Below, piece after piece: positions 26,381-36,033 of a stretch of 64,000 nt of DNA. Source of the stretch: HB2-32-21 sp041603535 (GTDB lineage: Bacteria > Pseudomonadota > Gammaproteobacteria > Pseudomonadales > Porticoccaceae). The DNA is taken from contig JBFIEE010000009.1 in NCBI GenBank assembly GCA_041603535.1, positions 1 to 64,000 on the forward strand, written 5' to 3'. Made by a program: the position numbers and the translations under genes. Numbering within the stretch: position 1 is the first letter of the stretch; every line of letters begins with the position of its first letter. A model generated the notes under the pieces. It saw only the letters and a program-made list of their open reading frames with translations. It was not told the DNA's origin and searched no databases.

Positions 26381-27031
26381 ATGAGTGATCAAACGGATAA
26401 CAAGGTGCGAGAAGCCGTCTCCGCAATGATGGACGGTGAGCTGTCGGAACTTGAGTTACATCGAACCCTGAAAGCGTTATCCAACGACACAGACTTACGC
26501 CTTAAATGGCAACGCTACCACATTGCCTCCGGCGCGATGCGGCGCGAGCTTCCCTCGGTCAAAATCGACTTTTCTGCACAAATCGCCGCTGCAATCGCGG
26601 ATGAGGAAATATATGCTTCAAAGCGCTGGTATCAGTCTTTAGGTAAGGTGGCCGTTGCCGCGTCGGTGGCAGTGCTGGCCGTGTTTGGCGTCCAGCAGCT
26701 ACAGCCGGGCTTTGGTGGCCCTGGCGCTTCTTCAGGTGCTGTGGCGCATCTTGCAGTTGATGATATCGAAGCCGAGGGCCCACGTTATCAGTTGCCTTCC
26801 GGCTTTGAAATGCCCCAGATCAGGACGCGAACAGTTAGTACTGCGCCATGGCAGGCTACAGAGGGCGCGGGTTACCGATCCCTCGATAACTTTGTTGACA
26901 GGGAAACCCATCGACAGATCGAAGCCTACCTTAATGGTCTGATGATTCGTCGGGCTGAACAGGCGGCGCAGAGGTCTGATCAGCGGATGCTCCCGTTCGT
27001 GCGCATGACACAGGACATCACTCAGGAATAG
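26381..27031 (+). CDS. rseA: Sigma-E anti-sigma factor (RseA/MucA)
   Basis: The 216-residue protein starts VREAVSAMMDGELSELELHR after a short lead, the typical N-terminal sigma-binding helix of RseA/MucA. A conserved WQRYHIASGAMR follows. One membrane helix lies about residues 90-108 (KVAVAASVAVLAVFGV), and a periplasmic domain of about 105 residues ends the protein. The ATG at 26381 is preferred over upstream frame extension because it gives the family N-terminus. RseB, which normally shields the periplasmic domain, is not encoded next to it. Confidence 0.9.
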   Translation: MSDQTDNKVREAVSAMMDGELSELELHRTLKALSNDTDLRLKWQRYHIASGAMRRELPSVKIDFSAQIAAAIADEEIYASKRWYQSLGKVAVAASVAVLAVFGVQQLQPGFGGPGASSGAVAHLAVDDIEAEGPRYQLPSGFEMPQIRTRTVSTAPWQATEGAGYRSLDNFVDRETHRQIEAYLNGLMIRRAEQAAQRSDQRMLPFVRMTQDITQE

Positions 27032-27204
27032 CATGAGCGATAGCGGCGGATTTGCCCTGCCTGCACAACAAGTCAACGAGTAACATTATTCGTTCTGGCG
27101 CTGACCAGGATGGTGTTGCCTCCATCATGAGGGAATCGCCAAATCGATTATCGGGTAGATTGCGAGACCCGAGCTAAGCGAAATACAAACCATCAGGTTG
27201 CGAA

Positions 27205-27660
27205 GTGATTAAAGAAACGGCCGTCATCATGCGGATCGAAAAGGATTCTCTTTGGGTTGCCGGTGTGCAGGGATCTACCTGCGGCGCCTGTAGCGCCAGG
27301 GCGGGTTGCGGGCAGCGATTATTGGCTGCAATAACCGCGCGCGCGCCAATGGTGAGGGTTTTGCTGGATGGTCGCGACGCTGCGAACTACCAGGTTGGGG
27401 ATGAAATCGAAATTTCTATCCCGGAGGACGTCGTCGTGAAAGGCTCTCTCTTTATATATTTTTGTCCGTTACTGGGACTGTTGTTGGCCGCTGGACTGGC
27501 TGAGAGTCTTTTCGGTCGCGAGGCGCTAACGGTGGCAGCCGGTTTTGTCGGTTTCATGGGCGGTGGGCTTCTGGTGCGCGCGGTTTCTGTCATGGCAGGT
27601 AACAAGCGTCATCTGCAACCAAGCATCGTGACGACAATTTCTGTCGCGCGAGCCGTTTAG
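27205..27660 (+). CDS. rseC: RseC/MucC-family redox regulatory membrane protein
   Basis: The 151-residue protein has the N-terminal cysteine cluster GSTCGACSARAGCG near residues 24-37. Two membrane helices follow (about 80-97 and 103-122). This is the SoxR-reducing/RseC family order. It starts with GTG after a 173-bp gap where rseB would be expected, and is followed by degP. In E. coli RseC modestly affects sigma-E and SoxR reduction. Confidence 0.9.
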   Translation: MIKETAVIMRIEKDSLWVAGVQGSTCGACSARAGCGQRLLAAITARAPMVRVLLDGRDAANYQVGDEIEISIPEDVVVKGSLFIYFCPLLGLLLAAGLAESLFGREALTVAAGFVGFMGGGLLVRAVSVMAGNKRHLQPSIVTTISVARAV

Positions 27661-27723
27661 CAAATAAAAAAGATTTATCGTCCTGTGCGGGAGTATCGAC
27701 AATGAAAAAAATGGGAGACATTA

Positions 27724-29088
27724 GTGGTTAAGCGTTTTTTTGCGGGGATTACTCTGAGCTTTCTGGTTGTGCTGCCGACGCTGGCGGATTTGCCCGACTT
27801 TACGGGGCTAATAGCGAACAATTCACCGGCGGTAGTAAAAATAGTGACCGTTGAAAAGACGCAGGAAAGACGGCGCCAGCAAGTGCCGCAAGGGGACATG
27901 CCGGACATTTTTCGAGACTTCTTCGGACAGCGAGAGTTCCCGCAACGCAAACCTTCGGCGATGGGTTCCGGGTTTATTATTTCCAGCGATGGCTACGTGC
28001 TAACCAACAATCACGTGGTAGGTACCGCGAGTCAGATTTCAGTGCGCCTGAGCGACCGGCGTGAGTATGAGGGCAAAGTGGTCGGAGCTGATTCACGATC
28101 GGATCTGGCCCTCGTAAAGATAGACGCAAAAAATCTACCGACCGTGACGTTTGCCGGGCCCGACGATCTCAGGGTAGGCGAGTGGGTAGTAGCAATTGGT
28201 TCGCCGTTTGGCCTCGACTATTCTGCCAGCGCCGGCATCATCAGTGCCATCGGCCGGAGTCTCCCGACTTCCCGCGGTGAGGATTATGTGCCATTTATCC
28301 AGAGCGACGTGGCGATCAACCCTGGAAATTCTGGCGGCCCCCTGTTTAATTTGCAAGGTGAGGTCGTGGGTATCAACTCGCAGATTTACACACGCTCTGG
28401 CGGCTCTATTGGTCTGTCATTTGCGATTCCGGTCAGTGTGGCGCTGGAGGTTGTTGCGCAGCTCAAGGAAAAAGGCCATGTCGACAGGGGTTGGCTGGGT
28501 GTTTACATACAGGATGTGGACAAAAATCTCGCTGAATCACTCGGGCTAAAGGAATCTCGTGGGGCGTTGATCGCCCAGGTTGAATCCGGGAGTCCAGCGG
28601 ATAAGGCAGGACTCGAAGCCGGCGATGTGGTGATTCGCTTTGATAACCAGGAAATTGTCGATGCCAGTGATTTGCCCCACGTGGTTGGTCTGCTTGCTCC
28701 TGGCAAAAAGGTCCCTGCGGTGGCGGTGCGTAAAGGCAAGGAACGCAACATAACGGTTGTTGTTGGCGCCCGACCAGGTGAAGAACGACAGGCGGCAGGT
28801 GTCGATCAAGGCGACGTGCTGGGTCTCGACGTGGCTGAGCTGACCGACGAGACCAGAGATAACTGGCATTTGCCCGGTGGCGTTGTGGTTGGCCAGGTGT
28901 ACCCTGACTCTCCTGCCGCAAATGCCGGTTTACAGGCCGGGGACGTGATAGTGCAGCTGGGTTATCGGACCGTGACGAACCTTGGTGACTACGATGCGGT
29001 AGTCGCAGAATTGCCCAGGGGTACACCCGTAGCCCTGCGCTTTTTCAGGCGTGGCAGGTCAGTATTCCGCACCATTGAAATCAACTGA
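27724..29088 (+). CDS. degP: Periplasmic serine protease DegP/MucD
   Basis: A trypsin-like protease and chaperone of the periplasm that degrades misfolded envelope proteins. A signal peptide covers about residues 1-21. The protease domain shows the catalytic triad H97 (TNNHVV), D127 (SDLALV) and S203 (GNSGGPL). Two PDZ domains follow (about 245-340 and 355-450), each with the GLEAGDV/GLQAGDV motif. The start is GTG 27724. It is the distal member of the rpoE cluster, like mucD in Pseudomonas. Confidence 0.95.
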   Translation: MVKRFFAGITLSFLVVLPTLADLPDFTGLIANNSPAVVKIVTVEKTQERRRQQVPQGDMPDIFRDFFGQREFPQRKPSAMGSGFIISSDGYVLTNNHVVGTASQISVRLSDRREYEGKVVGADSRSDLALVKIDAKNLPTVTFAGPDDLRVGEWVVAIGSPFGLDYSASAGIISAIGRSLPTSRGEDYVPFIQSDVAINPGNSGGPLFNLQGEVVGINSQIYTRSGGSIGLSFAIPVSVALEVVAQLKEKGHVDRGWLGVYIQDVDKNLAESLGLKESRGALIAQVESGSPADKAGLEAGDVVIRFDNQEIVDASDLPHVVGLLAPGKKVPAVAVRKGKERNITVVVGARPGEERQAAGVDQGDVLGLDVAELTDETRDNWHLPGGVVVGQVYPDSPAANAGLQAGDVIVQLGYRTVTNLGDYDAVVAELPRGTPVALRFFRRGRSVFRTIEIN

Positions 29089-29190
29089 CGAAGCGGCAGA
29101 CATTCGCAAGTAGTCCGTGGCACGAGGATATCAAATAGGCTAGACTGCGCGTCGCCCTGCCGCCCCTTGCCACCGGTTTGAATTAACGAC

Positions 29191-30993
29191 GTGCCGAAAC
29201 TCAATAATATCCGAAATTTTTCCATCATCGCTCACATAGATCATGGCAAATCGACCATTGCTGACCGATTTATTCAGTTGTGCGGTGGTCTCAGCCAGCG
29301 CGAAATGGCGAATCAGGTGCTCGATTCAATGGACATTGAGCGTGAGCGTGGCATTACCATCAAGGCGCAAAGTGTCACGCTGAATTACACCGCCACGGAC
29401 GGGGAAATCTACCAGCTCAATTTCATCGATACGCCGGGCCATGTCGACTTTTCTTACGAGGTGTCCCGTTCCCTGGCTGCCTGCGAAGGGGCTTTGCTGG
29501 TGGTCGATGCTGCCCAGGGCGTGGAGGCGCAGTCAGTGGCGAATTGCTATACCGCAATTGCCCAGGGTCTGGAAGTTATTCCCGTGCTGAACAAGATCGA
29601 CCTGCCGCAGGCTGAACCGGAACGGGTGGCGCAGGAAATTGAAGATATTATCGGCATAGATGCGACCGACGCGGTACGTTGCAGCGCCAAAACTGGTGTT
29701 GGTATCACCGAAATTCTTGAACAGCTAGTGGCCCGTGTACCACCGCCACAAGGTGATGTTGCGGCCCCGTTACAGGCCTTAATAATCGATTCATGGTTTG
29801 ACAATTACCTGGGTGTGGTTTCGCTGGTGCGGGTCAAGCACGGTAGCCTGCGAGTCAAGGATAAAATCATCAGTAAAACGATAGGCAAGGCCCATGTCGT
29901 CGATAGTATCGGTGTGTTTACCCCCAAGAGGACAGAGACCGGCGCGTTGCACGCGGGCGAAGTGGGTTTCATGGTAGCCGGTATAAAGGATATCTATGGC
30001 GCACCGGTTGGGGACACCTTTACCCACGCGTCGACCCCCGGAACACCTGCGTTACCCGGCTTTCAGAAGGCCAACCCCCAGGTATATGCGGGCATGTTCC
30101 CTGTCAGTTCAGATGACTTTGAAGGCTTTCGAGAAGCATTGTCAAAATTGACGCTTAACGACGCCTCGTTATTTTACGAGCCGGAGAGTTCCGACGCGCT
30201 GGGTTTTGGATTTCGTTGCGGCTTTTTGGGTTTGCTGCACATGGAAATCGTTCAGGAACGCCTGGAGCGGGAATACAATCTCGACCTGATTACGACAGCA
30301 CCCACGGTCATTTACGAAGTACTTGGCAGCAAAGGTGACTTACTGCATATCTCCAATCCGTCCAATCTACCTGATGCCAGTGCGATTGACGAAATGCGCG
30401 AACCGCTATGTGAGGCGAATATCCTCGTGCCTAAAGAGTATCTCGGTAATGTTATTACCCTCTGCGTTGAAAAGCGGGGTACACAAAAGGAGATGCAATT
30501 TGCTGGCAATCAGGTGTCCTTGACCTATGAATTGCCAATGAGCGAAGTGGTGATGGATTTTTTTGATCGGCTGAAATCCGTGAGCCGTGGTTTTGCATCG
30601 CTAGATTACAGTTTTTCGCGCTTCCAGGTAGCGCCATTGGTCAGGCTCGACATCCTGATCAACGGGGACAAGGTTGACGCGCTGGCGTTAATTGTTCACC
30701 GCGACAGCGCGCAACAAAAAGGCCGCATGATCACCGACAAGATGAAAGATTTAATCCCCCGTCAAATGTTTGATGTGGCCATTCAGGCGGCGCTTGGTGG
30801 GCACATCATCGCCCGTAGTAGTGTCAAGGCCCTACGCAAAAACGTCACGGCGAAGTGCTATGGTGGCGACGTATCCCGCAAAAAGAAATTGCTGGAAAAG
30901 CAGAAAGCAGGGAAGAAGCGTATGAAACAAATTGGGCGCGTAGAGATACCGCAGGAAGCATTTTTGGCGGTTTTGCAGACTGATAGCGGGTAA
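29191..30993 (+). CDS. lepA: Elongation factor 4 (LepA)
   Basis: A ribosome-bound GTPase. The 600-residue protein has G1 AHIDHGKST near residue 14, the switch GITIKAQ, G3 DTPGHVDF, G4 NKIDLP, domain II, and the LepA-specific C-terminal domain ending with KKKLLEKQKAGKKRMKQIG. The length equals the family norm. The GTG start at 29191 gives the standard NIRNFSIIAHIDHG N-terminus. lepB follows 5 nt later. Confidence 0.97.
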   Translation: MPKLNNIRNFSIIAHIDHGKSTIADRFIQLCGGLSQREMANQVLDSMDIERERGITIKAQSVTLNYTATDGEIYQLNFIDTPGHVDFSYEVSRSLAACEGALLVVDAAQGVEAQSVANCYTAIAQGLEVIPVLNKIDLPQAEPERVAQEIEDIIGIDATDAVRCSAKTGVGITEILEQLVARVPPPQGDVAAPLQALIIDSWFDNYLGVVSLVRVKHGSLRVKDKIISKTIGKAHVVDSIGVFTPKRTETGALHAGEVGFMVAGIKDIYGAPVGDTFTHASTPGTPALPGFQKANPQVYAGMFPVSSDDFEGFREALSKLTLNDASLFYEPESSDALGFGFRCGFLGLLHMEIVQERLEREYNLDLITTAPTVIYEVLGSKGDLLHISNPSNLPDASAIDEMREPLCEANILVPKEYLGNVITLCVEKRGTQKEMQFAGNQVSLTYELPMSEVVMDFFDRLKSVSRGFASLDYSFSRFQVAPLVRLDILINGDKVDALALIVHRDSAQQKGRMITDKMKDLIPRQMFDVAIQAALGGHIIARSSVKALRKNVTAKCYGGDVSRKKKLLEKQKAGKKRMKQIGRVEIPQEAFLAVLQTDSG

Positions 30994-30998
30994 AAAAT

Positions 30999-31769
30999 AT
31001 GGATCTGGATTTTCCTCTAATTCTGGTGGGTCTGACCGCCGCGGCTGGTTTGATGTGGTTGCTGGATAGGCTTTATTTGTCTTCCAGGCGCTCAAAAGAC
31101 AAGTCGCCCCCCTGGTATGTGGAGTCGACGGCGCCATTTTTCCCGGTACTTCTGGTCGTGCTGGTGGTGCGATCCTTTGTGGTCGAGCCTTTTCAAATTC
31201 CGTCAGGGTCAATGATTCCAACGTTACAGGTGGGTGACTTTATCCTGGTCAATAAGTTTACCTATGGTTTGCGTTTGCCTGTTACCGGAACCAAGATTCT
31301 GGAGGTGTCGGAACCGGAACGTGGTGATGTGATGGTATTTTTCCCGCCGGGGGACAGCCGATACTTTATCAAGCGGGTTATTGGCTTGCCTGGCGATGAA
31401 ATCAGATTCGTTGACAACAATTTGTATGTTAATGGAGCAAAAATGCAGCAGATACCCACCGCGCAGGCGGCGTCGAGTGAGGCTGACTTGGGCGGTGGTA
31501 ATTACCAGGTCGTTACTGAAGATCTGGATGGCGTCCCGCATCTCATTCGCAAACAGGTCCAGTCGAGCAGGTACGGTCGTAATTTTGTCGCCGTTGTGCC
31601 AGAAGGGCACTACTTTATGGTTGGCGATAACCGAGACAATAGTCACGACAGTCGGGCGTGGGGCACGGTGCCGGAGAAAAATATCGTCGGCAAGGCCTTC
31701 GCTGTATGGATGCATTGGGAGCAGGTGCTAAGTCTGCCCTCCTTTGATAGAGTTGGCGGGATAAGATAA
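30999..31769 (+). CDS. lepB: Signal peptidase I
   Basis: The membrane endopeptidase that removes Sec and Tat signal peptides. The 256-residue protein has an N-terminal helix (about 5-23), a second helix (about 48-60), the catalytic Ser71 in PSGSMIPTL and Lys125 in FIKRVIGLPGD, and the late motif GDNRDNSHDSR. lepA-lepB is a conserved pair; a DUF4845 gene and rnc follow. Confidence 0.96.
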   Translation: MDLDFPLILVGLTAAAGLMWLLDRLYLSSRRSKDKSPPWYVESTAPFFPVLLVVLVVRSFVVEPFQIPSGSMIPTLQVGDFILVNKFTYGLRLPVTGTKILEVSEPERGDVMVFFPPGDSRYFIKRVIGLPGDEIRFVDNNLYVNGAKMQQIPTAQAASSEADLGGGNYQVVTEDLDGVPHLIRKQVQSSRYGRNFVAVVPEGHYFMVGDNRDNSHDSRAWGTVPEKNIVGKAFAVWMHWEQVLSLPSFDRVGGIR

Positions 31770-31797
31770 CGATAATAATACATTGGAGGAATTGCTC

Positions 31798-32172
31798 ATG
31801 AGTAAATATCACCAGCGTGGTCTTTCAACCCTGGGTATGCTGGCTGTGCTGGCCGTTGGCGGTTTTTTCCTGACGGTGGCGATGAAAGCTGGTCCGCTGT
31901 ATCTGGATAATTATTTTGTCGATGCGGCCCTGCAGTCCCTGCGCAATGAGCGGGTTCACGAAATGACTGACCGGGAAATTCGCCGTAAAGTCAGCGATTA
32001 CTTCACCGTGAATAACGTGCGTGATGTCAATGTACTGGATCTTCAGATAGAAAAGCAGAAGACCCGTACTTTGGTGAAAATGGATTATGAAAGACGCGTT
32101 AACTTCATGGGTAACGTGGATATCGTGCTGGTATTCAATAATCAGTACGACAGCTCAACACAACATAACTGA
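31798..32172 (+). CDS. DUF4845 single-pass membrane protein
   Basis: The 124-residue protein has a basic start, one hydrophobic helix (about 10-30, TLGMLAVLAVGGFFLTVAMK) and a soluble periplasmic-like domain with GPLYLDNYFVD and MDYERRVNFMGN. This matches the uncharacterised DUF4845 family that sits between lepB and rnc in Pseudomonads. GGAGG precedes the ATG at 31798. Confidence 0.88.
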   Translation: MSKYHQRGLSTLGMLAVLAVGGFFLTVAMKAGPLYLDNYFVDAALQSLRNERVHEMTDREIRRKVSDYFTVNNVRDVNVLDLQIEKQKTRTLVKMDYERRVNFMGNVDIVLVFNNQYDSSTQHN

Positions 32173-32178
32173 TGGCTT

Positions 32179-32913
32179 GTGAATATTAGTTATCGTCGCT
32201 TTTTGGATCGCATTGGGCATACGTTTGCCGATGAGGGCCTGCTTGAACAGGCGCTGACCCACCGAAGTTATAGCTCCGCGAACAATGAGCGGCTAGAATT
32301 TCTCGGTGATGCTGTGCTGGGAATGTTGATTAGTCAAATTTTGTATGAACGTTTTAAAGATGCCAGTGAAGGCGACTTGAGCCAGCTACGTGCCAGCCTG
32401 GTCAGGGGTGAAGCGCTGGCTGGTTTGGCCAGAGAAATGGGCCTGGGTGAACACCTCCGCCTGGGTGGCGGTGAATTGAAGAGCGGTGGCGCGCGCCGCC
32501 AATCTATCCTGGCGAATGTCGTCGAAGCAATTATTGGCGCCATTTTTCTCGACGCTGGCATCGAGGCTTGTCGGGATCGAATTTTGCACTGGTTTGCCAG
32601 TCGACTCGAGAATCTTTCAGTGAGTGCACTGAATCGGGATGCGAAAACGCGATTACAGGAATACCTGCAACAGTTTGGCCGAGAGTTGCCAATTTACGAA
32701 TTGGTAGATATCAGCGGTGAAGCCCATGTCCGGCTTTTTAATGTACGCTGTGGGCTTATTGACGCGCCGGAGCATGGCACGGGGCAGGCCGCCAGCCGAA
32801 AGAAGGCTGAGCAGATTGCAGCCGCAAGCGTGCTTGAACAATTACTAAACTCCGGGCAGCCTGTGAAGCGACCGATACTTACTGTAAAGGCGACACTTGA
32901 ACAAAATGACTGA
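32179..32913 (+). CDS. rnc: Ribonuclease III
   Basis: The dsRNA endonuclease that processes rRNA precursors and mRNAs. The 244-residue protein carries the signature NERLEFLGDAVLG with the catalytic acids, AIIGAIFLDAG with the second acidic site, and a C-terminal dsRNA-binding domain (about 155-225). The start is GTG, 6 nt after the DUF4845 gene. It overlaps era by 8 nt, the classic rnc-era coupling. Confidence 0.96.
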   Translation: MNISYRRFLDRIGHTFADEGLLEQALTHRSYSSANNERLEFLGDAVLGMLISQILYERFKDASEGDLSQLRASLVRGEALAGLAREMGLGEHLRLGGGELKSGGARRQSILANVVEAIIGAIFLDAGIEACRDRILHWFASRLENLSVSALNRDAKTRLQEYLQQFGRELPIYELVDISGEAHVRLFNVRCGLIDAPEHGTGQAASRKKAEQIAAASVLEQLLNSGQPVKRPILTVKATLEQND

Positions 32914-33805
32914 GCAAGACGCTAAACGTTGCGGCTATGTGGCAATAATCGGTCAGCCAAATGTGGGCAAATCTACCTTGCTTAACCATTTGCTCGGTAT
33001 AAAGCTCAGCATCACCTCGCGCAAACCGCAGACCACGCGGCACAAGGTGCTCGGGATTAAAACCGAGGGCAATGCCCAGCTTATTTTTGTTGATACTCCG
33101 GGAATTCATCAGAATCGCAAAAAAGCTATCAACCGGATAATGAACCGGGCAGCGGAAAGCGCGATTCGCGATGTGGATGTCATTGTCTTTGTCATTGACA
33201 GGCTTCGCTGGGATGAGGCCGATATGGCCGTCGCCGAACAGCTCAAAGCGGTTGGCACGCCGGTGATTGTGGCAATAAATAAAATCGACCGAATGGAAAA
33301 TCGGCATACCTTGTTGCCGCTCTTTGAAACCATGGAGCAGGTATTGCCCGGTGCAGATGTTGTGGCGGTTTCCGCGTTGCGTGGACTGAATCTGGATGTC
33401 CTTGAGCAGGCCATAGCCCAGCATATTCCGGTTGGCGAGCATATGTTTCCAGCGGATCAGATTACTGATCGTAGCGAACGCTTTCTCGCTGCCGAGCTAG
33501 TGCGTGAGAAAATCACGCGGCAATTGGGCGCCGAATTGCCTTACCAGGTCACTGTAGAAATCGAGGATTTTGAGAATCGAGGTAATATAAAACATATTAG
33601 CGCCCTGATTCTGGTCGAACGAGAAGGTCAGAAAAAGATTATTATTGGCAGTAGCGGCGATCGGTTAAAAAAGATTGGGCAACAGGCGCGGTTGGATATG
33701 GAGCGCTTATTTGGCTGCAAAGTAATGTTAAATCTATGGGTAAAAGTGCGCAGTGGCTGGTCCGATGATGAGCGGGCGCTGCGCAGTCTGGGATATATCG
33801 ACTAG
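32906..33805 (+). CDS. era: Ribosome-assembly GTPase Era
   Basis: A GTPase that binds 16S rRNA near its 3' end and helps 30S maturation. The 299-residue protein has G1 GQPNVGKST, G3 DTPGIHQ, G4 NKID, and a KH domain near the C-terminus (KKIIIGSSGDRLKKIG). The ATG at 32906 matches E. coli Era in length; a TTG at 32897 is an alternative. It overlaps the rnc end. Confidence 0.96.
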   Translation: MTEQDAKRCGYVAIIGQPNVGKSTLLNHLLGIKLSITSRKPQTTRHKVLGIKTEGNAQLIFVDTPGIHQNRKKAINRIMNRAAESAIRDVDVIVFVIDRLRWDEADMAVAEQLKAVGTPVIVAINKIDRMENRHTLLPLFETMEQVLPGADVVAVSALRGLNLDVLEQAIAQHIPVGEHMFPADQITDRSERFLAAELVREKITRQLGAELPYQVTVEIEDFENRGNIKHISALILVEREGQKKIIIGSSGDRLKKIGQQARLDMERLFGCKVMLNLWVKVRSGWSDDERALRSLGYID

Positions 33806-33834
33806 GTGTTGCCGGCGAATTGTCGGAGCAGTAG

Positions 33835-34569
33835 ATGATTGCAAACAACGAATTAACCTATGTACTCCATACCCGAAGTTACCGGGAAACCAGTCAGTTG
33901 GTTGACCTGTTTTCATGCCGCACCGGGCGGCTGCGGGCGGTGGCGCGCGGTACCCGTGGTAGAAAGAAATCGGCAGTACCAGTCCTGCAGGCCTTCACCC
34001 CTTTTTTTGCTTGCTGGCAAGGTCGGGGTGACCTTAAAACACTGACCTCTTACGAGGTTGCTCAGCCGACAGGATTACTACGTGGCAACGCTTTGTATAT
34101 CGGCTTTTACATCAACGAACTTCTGTGTCGATTGCTACCTGAATATATCCCCCATGAAAACCTCTTTGCTCAGTATGCAGGGCTGATCACGACGCTGGGC
34201 GATGGCGCTGATCCGGAGCCGGGCTTACGCGTATTTGAGTTGTCCTTGCTGGAGGAGATGGGTTGTGGCCTCAATTTGTACGCCGATTGTGTCGACGACA
34301 CACCTTTCGAAGCAGAAAGTAATTATATGTTTCATCCGCCTGAGGGCTTTACTCGAGTTGACAAGGCTGGCGTTTACTCGCCACAGGATATATTTTCAGG
34401 CGCCCATCTCAGAGCGATCGCCGACCACTGGTTTTGCGATCAGGCAGTGCGGCAAAGCGCCAAGCGCTTATTGCGCCAGGCGCTAGCCAGCCATCTGGGG
34501 CCACGGCCTTTGCACAGCAGAGAGCTCTTTAAACAAAGGGTTGGTCCGGCCCCTGTAACGCCGCCATGA
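33835..34569 (+). CDS. recO: DNA repair protein RecO
   Basis: A recombination mediator that helps load RecA at gaps with RecR and RecF. The 244-residue protein has the OB-fold N-terminus (YVLHTRSYRETSQLVDLFS, with RLRAVARGTRG) and a helical domain with GFYINELLCRLL and LLEEMGCGLNL. It lies in the era-recO order usual in gammaproteobacteria. Its stop overlaps the acpS start by 4 bp; the pdxJ gene often found between them is absent. Confidence 0.93.
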   Translation: MIANNELTYVLHTRSYRETSQLVDLFSCRTGRLRAVARGTRGRKKSAVPVLQAFTPFFACWQGRGDLKTLTSYEVAQPTGLLRGNALYIGFYINELLCRLLPEYIPHENLFAQYAGLITTLGDGADPEPGLRVFELSLLEEMGCGLNLYADCVDDTPFEAESNYMFHPPEGFTRVDKAGVYSPQDIFSGAHLRAIADHWFCDQAVRQSAKRLLRQALASHLGPRPLHSRELFKQRVGPAPVTPP

Positions 34570-34940
34570 TTGTCGGCATTGGCACAGATCTTATCCAGAT
34601 TGAACGAATTCGGGGTGTCTTGCAGCGCCAGGGTGAACGGTTTGCACGACGCATTCTGACGCCGCGGGAGTATCAAACATTTACCAGTCGTTATGATCAG
34701 GCAGCCTTTCTCGCCAAGCGCTTTGCGGCCAAGGAGGCGCTAAGCAAAGCCCTCCAGACAGGGATTGGGCGGATCAGCTGGCAGGATGTCGAAATTACCA
34801 ATTGCCCGGCTGGTGCTCCCGCAATTCGGGTACTTGGTAAAGCACAGGACCTCCTGGTAGCGCAGGGTGGCCGTAATATATTGCTCAGTCTGAGTGACGA
34901 ACGTGACTATGCACTGGCTTTTGTGGTGATCAGTACTTAG
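34566..34940 (+). CDS. acpS: Holo-ACP synthase
   Basis: Transfers phosphopantetheine from CoA to acyl carrier protein. The 124-residue protein begins IVGIGTDLIQIERI with the metal-binding Asp, and contains FLAKRFAAKEALSKAL with the metal Glu. The length is normal. It is translationally coupled to recO by a 4-bp overlap. Confidence 0.95.
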   Translation: MIVGIGTDLIQIERIRGVLQRQGERFARRILTPREYQTFTSRYDQAAFLAKRFAAKEALSKALQTGIGRISWQDVEITNCPAGAPAIRVLGKAQDLLVAQGGRNILLSLSDERDYALAFVVIST

Positions 34941-35096
34941 GTCTGGATGTGTCACTATGGGCGAGGGCGTGTGGCGAACAGTGACGTTATTCTTTGACAT
35001 GGATGACCTTTAATCCACTATCTGCTGCTCAATCACGGTGAGACAGGCTGATGTAGCAACAGGTAAAATGATCGTTTTTAGAGCAGAGACTTTTCC

Positions 35097-35993
35097 ATGC
35101 GGACTGAATATCCGACCATAGAAGCATGTATTGGCAACACGCCGCTAGTGCGATTGCAACGGCTGCACGCAGGGACGAACAACACGCTGTTGGTCAAACT
35201 TGAGGGGAATAATCCTGCGGGTTCGGTGAAAGATCGACCAGCCCTGAGTATGATTCGACACGCTGAGGAGCGGGGTTTAATCAAACCAGGTGATACTCTG
35301 ATTGAGGCAACCAGCGGCAACACGGGCATTGCGTTGGCGATGGTGGCAGCGATTAAGGGGTATCGCATGATCCTGATCATGCCGGATCATATGACTGAAG
35401 AGCGCAAGGCAGCCATGCTGGCCTATGGTGCGGAACTGGTTCTGGTCAGTAAGGAAGCGAGCATGGAAGGCGCGCGCGATCTGGCGCTGGAAATGCAACA
35501 GGCTGGCAAAGGCCTGGTGCTCGATCAATTCAATAACAACGACAACCCCCTGTCCCATGTCGAGGGTACCGGGCCAGAAATTTGGCGGCAAACCCATGGC
35601 ACGGTGACACATTTTGTCAGTGCAATGGGCACCACCGGCACCATTATGGGTGTGGCTCGATATTTAAAAAGTAAAAACTCCGCTGTTCAAATTGTCGGCC
35701 TGCAACCCGCTGAGGGTGCCAGTATTCCCGGCATTCGTCGCTGGCCGAAGGCGTACATGCCGGGCATATTTGATGCGACGCTGATTGACCTTACGATGGA
35801 TATTACGCAACAGGAAGCCGAAGACACGATGCGACAGCTGGCGCGTCGAGAAGGGATATTTTGCGGTGTATCGTCGGGCGGGGCCGTTGCCGGTGCGCTG
35901 CGCCTGGCCGCAGGCCTTAACGACGCTGTGATTGTTGTGCCGATATCGGATCGTGGCGACAGATACTTATCATCAGGCCTGTATACGGCTTGA
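35097..35993 (+). CDS. cysM: Cysteine synthase B
   Basis: A PLP enzyme that makes cysteine from O-acetylserine and sulfide, and can use thiosulfate. The 298-residue protein has the PLP lysine in NPAGSVKDRPA, the substrate loop EATSGNTGIALA and GTTGTIMGVARYL. The B type is indicated by the length and by the Arg-rich region GIRRWPKAYMPGIFD. It lies just before relA, as in Pseudomonas, but without rlmD between them. Confidence 0.94.
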   Translation: MRTEYPTIEACIGNTPLVRLQRLHAGTNNTLLVKLEGNNPAGSVKDRPALSMIRHAEERGLIKPGDTLIEATSGNTGIALAMVAAIKGYRMILIMPDHMTEERKAAMLAYGAELVLVSKEASMEGARDLALEMQQAGKGLVLDQFNNNDNPLSHVEGTGPEIWRQTHGTVTHFVSAMGTTGTIMGVARYLKSKNSAVQIVGLQPAEGASIPGIRRWPKAYMPGIFDATLIDLTMDITQQEAEDTMRQLARREGIFCGVSSGGAVAGALRLAAGLNDAVIVVPISDRGDRYLSSGLYTA

Positions 35994-36033
35994 AATGTAA
36001 CCGTTAGCTGGTCTTGAGCAGGCGACGAATACC

